Shown piece by piece: positions 6,039 to 8,848 of a stretch of DNA of 8,848 nucleotides. The first letter of the stretch is position 1. Each line of letters opens with the position of its first letter. This DNA comes from Candidatus Methanophagales archaeon (GTDB lineage Archaea > Halobacteriota > Syntropharchaeia > Alkanophagales > Methanospirareceae): assembly GCA_023131215.1 (NCBI GenBank), contig JAGLZV010000179.1:1-8848 (forward strand), in the 5' to 3' direction. Position numbers and translations under genes: made by a program. The notes under the pieces were generated by a model. That model saw only the letters and a list, made by a program, of their open reading frames with translations, did no database searches and was not told where the DNA came from.

Positions 6039-6390
6039 ACCCTATTACTCTTTCTGAACCTGCTTTTGTGTAAAAATCCAAAGGTGCACCAGAAGAATAG
6101 GAATTGGGATAACGGGAAGGGATATAATGCATATCAAGTTCCTTTGCCTTTTCTATTAATATCTCTTCAGGGTAAATTGAGGCGGGTAGATTAGAAAGTA
6201 GAGTGCTTACCAAATGTCCCCATGCATCAGCACCGAGTTTCTGATAAAGTGCTTTCACCGCTTTTTCTGCAGCTTGCTGAGCAGCAAAACAGGACCATTC
6301 ATAATCCTCATCCTCGAGTGCGTGTCGAGCATGCTCCAAATCTCTCTTTGCTTGTCTTAACCAATCTTCTTCTCTTGTTGCCATTTTCAC
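5992..6390 (-). CDS. HEPN domain protein (partner of the nucleotidyltransferase)
   Basis: 132 aa from GTG 6390, or 130 aa from ATG 6384. Mostly helical HEPN protein of the COG2250 type: an N-terminal helix with REEDWLRQAKRDLEHA, the conserved SCFAAQQAAEKAVKALYQ (33-50), WGHL (57-60) and HYIPSRYPN (88-96). I find no clear RX4-6H ribonuclease motif as in classical HepT toxins, so nuclease activity is doubtful. HEPN/MNT pairs of this kind are common in archaea and hyperthermophiles; roles range from toxin-antitoxin to unknown nucleotide-binding. A TATA box 25-30 nt upstream predicts a leaderless transcript covering both genes. Confidence 0.85.
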   Translation of the reverse strand: MKMATREEDWLRQAKRDLEHARHALEDEDYEWSCFAAQQAAEKAVKALYQKLGADAWGHLVSTLLSNLPASIYPEEILIEKAKELDMHYIPSRYPNSYSSGAPLDFYTKAGSERVIGYAEEIVGFCEDKILR

Positions 6391-6410
6391 TATTACTATT
6401 AATATTTTGC

Positions 6411-6420
6411 ATTATAAAAT
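6411..6420 (-). promoter_or_regulatory. Putative TATA box for the HEPN/MNT operon
   Basis: On the minus strand ATTTTATAAT is centred about 25 nt before GTG 6390 and 31 nt before ATG 6384. It shares the word TTTTATAATG with the cytochrome promoter at 7722-7730. Confidence 0.55.
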
Positions 6421-6438
6421 CATAAAATTTAAAATCAT

Positions 6439-6473
6439 TTGAAATTTGTAATTTGATGCTTGATGCTTGGATT
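6439..6473 (-). repeat. Degenerate heptad tract between cytochrome and HEPN genes
   Basis: Five in-register heptads on the plus strand: TTGAAAT, TTGTAAT, TTGATGC, TTGATGC, TTGGATT. Read on the minus strand they have the NNNNCAA form seen after ahbD, and again stand 3' of a gene (the cytochrome). Confidence 0.65.
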
Positions 6474-6485
6474 TTTTAACCTGCA

Positions 6486-6513
6486 ACAAAAAATAAAAGT
6501 AGGGTCCAGCCCT
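6486..6513 (-). terminator. Likely terminator of the cytochrome gene
   Basis: On the minus strand a short hairpin AGGG-CTGGA-CCCT is followed by ACTTTTATTTTTTG, an oligo-T tract of the sort that ends archaeal transcripts. It begins about 25 nt after the stop codon, just past CAAGGG repeats. Confidence 0.55.
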
Positions 6514-6537
6514 TGCCGAACCCTTGCCCTTGTTTAA

Positions 6538-7671
6538 TTAGCGTCTCCGCTTTGCAAGAAATACAACCGCTGCGATTGCAATCACTGCGAATATCAGTTC
6601 GAAACCTGGTGGTGTAGGCGTTGCTGCTGGTGTTTCCGCTGGCGTTGGTGCTGGTGTTTCCGCAGGCATTTCTACAGCTAAAACCTTGGTTATCGTCTCT
6701 TGAGGTATAAATGAACCTCCGGGTCCGAGCATTGTAAGGGGGGTTTGATCCTCGCAACCCTCACAGAGTACTTCCGGGTTCTCGTGACAAAATGCGCAAT
6801 CCTTTGCCTCTTTTGTGGTTGTATGGGGGAACCATTCTGCCCATCCTGTATGCGTTTCGTTATTATAGATAGCCGCTATTTTAAGGAACGGTTTTATCTT
6901 GCCATCAGCAGCTTTAGCAAGATAGAACTCGTCTGTCACTACTGTAGCCTTCCCGGGAGGATTCTCGATATCTATATGGCAGTTTGCACAAGTTGGCGTC
7001 CACCCTGAGTGGCATGCTGTACAGCCAAGTTTCTCTCCGTGTATCTTGTGCGATGGCGTATCAGGTGAAAACTGCGTCACGGTCATGTCCTTGACAACCT
7101 TCCCCGGACTTTCATGGCAGTCCTCACACTCTGTCGTGACTGCTTCAAGCATCGTGCTATACTCAACACCAGTACCGTGCATCTCTTCCGCTGTATGGCA
7201 ATCTATGCATATAAGCCCCTTCTCATAGTGGATGTCGGCGTTGGGTCCTGTACCTTTATGTGCGGGAGTATCCCCTACAAACCCTGCCTGCTTCTTTAAA
7301 TGGCATTGGTCACATGTATCAATGGTTATCTCTGCATCATGCCCTCCTTCATGACACTTTTCGCAGGTAGTGACATGGCATTTAGAGCAGTTGCCCTTTG
7401 CATAAAACGCATCCATATCGATTCCGAAATGCCCTGCTGCACCCTTCTTCCACTCTGCTGGCATTCCCGCACCGGTGTAGTGCAGCGATGTCGAAAAATT
7501 CTCGACAATAGCTGAACCTGGACCAGCTTGTGAATGACATGCCTCACAACCTCCGAAGTCTTCCTCCGCCACTGTTATCGCTATACTCGCCAGCGATACT
7601 GATAACACTGCAACAATTAGCCAGGGCAATATCTTCTTCGCAATCTTCGCTTTCATCTCTGTTTTTGACAT
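6538..7671 (-). CDS. Nine-heme c-type cytochrome with PGF-CTERM-like surface anchor
   Basis: 377-aa exported multiheme cytochrome, probably carrying electrons outside the membrane. A signal sequence (about 1-35: KAKIAKK, then a hydrophobic core) precedes nine CXXCH heme sites at residues 42, 95, 103, 120, 155, 182, 217, 228 and 292. A tenth site at 303 reads CEGCE and lacks the heme-ligand histidine. Extra histidines between motifs could serve as distal ligands. The C-terminus has a Pro/Thr/Ala/Glu linker (about 336-354), then PPGF (354-357), a hydrophobic stretch and KRRR, the layout of PGF-CTERM proteins processed by archaeosortase. The start at ATG 7671 is chosen because AAGGAGGAG lies 6 nt upstream; the in-frame ATG at 7695 would put that ribosome site inside the gene. 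No exact cytochrome subfamily is recognised. Proximity to heme synthesis genes fits the high heme demand. Partners such as cytochrome maturation genes are not in the window. Confidence 0.92.
   Translation of the reverse strand: MSKTEMKAKIAKKILPWLIVAVLSVSLASIAITVAEEDFGGCEACHSQAGPGSAIVENFSTSLHYTGAGMPAEWKKGAAGHFGIDMDAFYAKGNCSKCHVTTCEKCHEGGHDAEITIDTCDQCHLKKQAGFVGDTPAHKGTGPNADIHYEKGLICIDCHTAEEMHGTGVEYSTMLEAVTTECEDCHESPGKVVKDMTVTQFSPDTPSHKIHGEKLGCTACHSGWTPTCANCHIDIENPPGKATVVTDEFYLAKAADGKIKPFLKIAAIYNNETHTGWAEWFPHTTTKEAKDCAFCHENPEVLCEGCEDQTPLTMLGPGGSFIPQETITKVLAVEMPAETPAPTPAETPAATPTPPGFELIFAVIAIAAVVFLAKRRR
6626..6663 (-). repeat. 24-bp tandem repeat in the cytochrome stalk
   Basis: GCTGGTGTTTCCGC occurs at 6626-6639 and again at 6650-6663. 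It encodes the repeated AETPA units of the Pro/Thr-rich linker, a possible O-glycosylated stalk between the heme domain and the anchor. Confidence 0.7.
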
Positions 7672-7677
7672 ATTTTT

Positions 7678-7686
7678 CTCCTCCTT
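7678..7686 (-). promoter_or_regulatory. Strong ribosome binding site of the cytochrome
   Basis: Minus-strand AAGGAGGAG stands 6 nt before ATG 7671 and fixes the start codon. It is much stronger than anything before ahbD, ahbAB, the HEPN gene or lrp. Confidence 0.85.
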
Positions 7687-7721
7687 AACAAACATCCAAT
7701 ACTTCAGTTTAAGACCTATAC

Positions 7722-7739
7722 ATTATAAAAGACTTTCGG
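7722..7739 (-). promoter_or_regulatory. Putative BRE/TATA promoter of the cytochrome
   Basis: Minus strand reads CCGAAAGTCTTTTATAATG. Transcription is expected near 7701, giving a leader of about 30 nt that contains the ribosome site. The divergent lrp promoter has the closely similar CCGAAAAGTTTATAC. Confidence 0.6.
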
Positions 7740-7760
7740 TTTTTTCCTGTCATTTGGCAG

Positions 7761-7770
7761 TGTATATACA
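7761..7770. promoter_or_regulatory. Perfect 10-bp palindrome between divergent promoters
   Basis: TGTATATACA lies between the cytochrome and lrp TATA boxes and would suit a dimeric regulator, possibly the adjacent Lrp-like protein. A short AT-rich palindrome can also arise by chance. Confidence 0.35.
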
Positions 7771-7779
7771 GGGAGCCCC

Positions 7780-7795
7780 CGAAAAGTTTATACTA
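7780..7795 (+). promoter_or_regulatory. Putative BRE/TATA promoter of the lrp-like gene
   Basis: CCGAAAAGTTTATACT is centred about 28 nt before ATG 7819 with no ribosome site in between, predicting a leaderless transcript. Confidence 0.6.
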
Positions 7796-7818
7796 TACTA
7801 TCTCATCTACTGAGAAAC

Positions 7819-8259
7819 ATGGATGAATTAGATAAGCGGATATTGAGAGAACTCCAGCTTGATGCTCGTAAATCTTTCACACAGATTGCGCAGAAAACAG
7901 GCGTAACCACTGCTACTGTAAGCGATAGGGTGAGAAGGCTAACAGAGAAAGGCATTATCTGTGGTTATACTGCAATTCTCAATACCTCTGAACTCGGCAT
8001 GGTCACGTTAATTGCGAAGATAAAAATCAAGCCGGGGTATAGTATTGAAGAAGTTGGGGAAGGGATAGCGGAACTGGCGGAGAGTTGTTGCATTCACCAC
8101 GTAACCGGTGATTTTGACCTGCTCGTCATCTCTAAGTGCGTTGGTTACGGGAAATGTGGAGCGGTTATTGAGAAGGTAAAAGAAATCGAAGGTGTGGAAA
8201 GCGTGGATGCGGGGCTCGTGCTCAAGACGCTGAAGGAAGAGCTAAAGGTCAAACTGTGA
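7819..8259 (+). CDS. Lrp/AsnC-family transcriptional regulator
   Basis: 146-aa regulator of usual length for the family. An N-terminal AsnC-type winged helix-turn-helix begins with DELDKRILRELQLDARKSF, and its recognition helix is near TATVSDRVRRLTEKGI (31-46). The C-terminal effector/oligomerisation (RAM) domain spans about 62-140, with VTGDFDLLV (95-103). Four cysteines (C90, C91, C107, C113) and H93/H94 are more than I would expect and could sense metal, redox state or heme; this is speculation. Unlike the AhbAB halves it lacks the decarboxylase motifs, so it is read as a true regulator. It is divergent from the cytochrome, 147 nt apart, and lies just before ahbC, making both plausible targets. 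Confidence 0.88.
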   Translation: MDELDKRILRELQLDARKSFTQIAQKTGVTTATVSDRVRRLTEKGIICGYTAILNTSELGMVTLIAKIKIKPGYSIEEVGEGIAELAESCCIHHVTGDFDLLVISKCVGYGKCGAVIEKVKEIEGVESVDAGLVLKTLKEELKVKL

Positions 8260-8300
8260 TTGAGATACAGCGGCCGTTAGTTAATGCATGGCGTAAAAAC

Positions 8301-8327
8301 TTTGAAATATATCCACACTTTTTATCT
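8301..8327 (+). promoter_or_regulatory. Possible ahbC promoter region
   Basis: Two TATA-like sequences occur, GAAATATATCC (8304-8314) and CTTTTTATC (8319-8326). Either would give a short leader containing the ribosome site at 8346-8356. The 30-nt hairpin seen before ahbD and ahbAB is not present here. Confidence 0.4.
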
Positions 8328-8345
8328 TTTAAAGCCAAACTAAAC

Positions 8346-8356
8346 AAAAGGAGAGA
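8346..8356 (+). promoter_or_regulatory. Ribosome binding site deciding the ahbC TTG start
   Basis: AAGGAGAGAG lies 6-7 nt before TTG 8363, supporting that non-ATG start. Confidence 0.75.
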
Positions 8357-8362
8357 GTAAAA

Positions 8363-8848
8363 TTGATCCGCATTACGCAACTTGTTCATGGAAAAGGAAC
8401 CGTTAGCGAAGCACTAAAGCATATAAAAAAGCCTCCGCATCAGGTTCCAAGCAGGCTACTGGCATTTGCTGAAACTCGCAGACCTGTGATTTTCTGGAAC
8501 ATCACGAATAAGTGCAACTTAGCGTGTGCTCATTGCTACATTAATGCCAGACCTGAATTGGACGGTAGAAATGAGTTGTCATTGGAGGAGGCGAAAGCCT
8601 TCATCGCCGACCTCGCAGAGATGAGAATCCCTTTACTCCTGTTCACCGGTGGCGAACCATTGGTAAGAAAAGATTTCTGGGAACTTGCCGATTACGCAAC
8701 TGCAAGAGGGCTGAAAACCGCACTGAGCACCAATGGCACGCTGATAACAAAAGAAGTCGCGGCAAAAATAAAGGCGCTTGAAATCGAATATGTTGGTGTG
8801 TCACTTGACGGTGATAAGGAGGAAACGCACGATGCCATCAGGAATCAG
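8363..8848 (+). CDS. ahbC: 12,18-didecarboxysiroheme deacetylase AhbC, 5' part (radical SAM)
   Basis: The first 162 codons of a radical SAM enzyme that continues past the window edge without a stop. AhbC removes the two acetate side chains of 12,18-didecarboxysiroheme to give Fe-coproporphyrin III, the step between AhbAB and AhbD. The start is TTG with a good ribosome site, giving MIRITQLVHGKGTVSEALKH, an N-terminal extension I associate with AhbC rather than AhbD. It is followed by PVIFWNITNKCNLACAHCY, with the radical SAM cysteines C51-x3-C55-x2-C58. SAM-binding TGGEP is at 95-99 and STNGTLI near 122-128. The C-terminal cluster region is not in view. It lies 103 nt after the lrp-like gene in the same direction and may be cotranscribed, although a TATA-like sequence precedes it. 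Confidence is high for radical SAM and somewhat lower for AhbC over other NirJ-like enzymes. Confidence 0.85.
   Translation, partial: MIRITQLVHGKGTVSEALKHIKKPPHQVPSRLLAFAETRRPVIFWNITNKCNLACAHCYINARPELDGRNELSLEEAKAFIADLAEMRIPLLLFTGGEPLVRKDFWELADYATARGLKTALSTNGTLITKEVAAKIKALEIEYVGVSLDGDKEETHDAIRNQ

Noticed and set aside
7046..7547. Several short Cys-rich frames on both strands inside the cytochrome gene
   Set aside because: They arise from the repeated CXXCH codons read in other frames and have no signals of their own.
7672..7695. Upstream in-frame ATG 7695 as cytochrome start
   Set aside because: It would translate the AAGGAGGAG ribosome site and spoil the signal peptide N-terminus; ATG 7671 is better placed.
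1..8848. tRNA, rRNA, insertion sequence or prophage genes
   Set aside because: No cloverleaf with conserved T-arm, no rRNA-like sequence, no transposase or integrase motif was found on either strand.

Overview
The window looks like a chromosomal segment from an uncultured, anaerobic euryarchaeon (Halobacteriota-like, for example an ANME, Syntrophoarchaeum or Archaeoglobus relative). The evidence is indirect. Promoters have archaeal BRE/TATA layout and several appear leaderless, heme is made by the siroheme-dependent Ahb route, and a multiheme cytochrome ends in a PGF-CTERM-type surface anchor. No rRNA or tRNA is visible to fix the taxon.

Layout. Positions 1-177 hold a small hairpin and the first copy of a dispersed repeat that carries a TATA box. 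Positions 178-2448 (+) encode an orphan membrane histidine kinase with three PAS domains. Positions 2449-2654 hold a decamer-based inverted repeat and a second copy of the same promoter-bearing repeat. Positions 2655-3191 (-) encode a small four-helix membrane protein of DUF5658 type. Positions 3423-4499 (+) encode a radical SAM AhbD/NirJ2-type heme synthase, and 4629-5669 (+) a fused AhbA-AhbB siroheme decarboxylase. Positions 5673-6390 (-) hold an overlapping HEPN/minimal nucleotidyltransferase pair. Positions 6538-7671 (-) encode a nine-heme c-type cytochrome with a signal peptide and a C-terminal sorting signal. Divergent from it, 7819-8259 (+) encodes an Lrp/AsnC regulator, and 8363-8848 (+) is the 5' part of ahbC, cut by the window edge.

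How it fits together. AhbAB removes two carboxyl groups from siroheme, AhbC removes the acetate side chains to give Fe-coproporphyrin III, and AhbD oxidatively decarboxylates that to heme b. The whole siroheme-to-heme branch is therefore in one 5.5-kb stretch, interleaved with a cytochrome that needs nine hemes per molecule and with a candidate regulator. I read this as a heme-supply and extracytoplasmic electron-transfer neighbourhood. The kinase, DUF5658 protein and HEPN/MNT pair have no demonstrable link to it.

The least ordinary material is non-coding. A 30-nt hairpin element stands before both ahbD and ahbAB, and its stem differs only by two compensated base pairs. A 62-bp repeat with a built-in TATA box flanks the kinase gene. 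Runs of degenerate heptads follow the 3' ends of three genes. The ahbAB fusion has a linker made of two hexanucleotide microsatellites, and AhbD has an extra Cys-containing insert in its C-terminal cluster motif.
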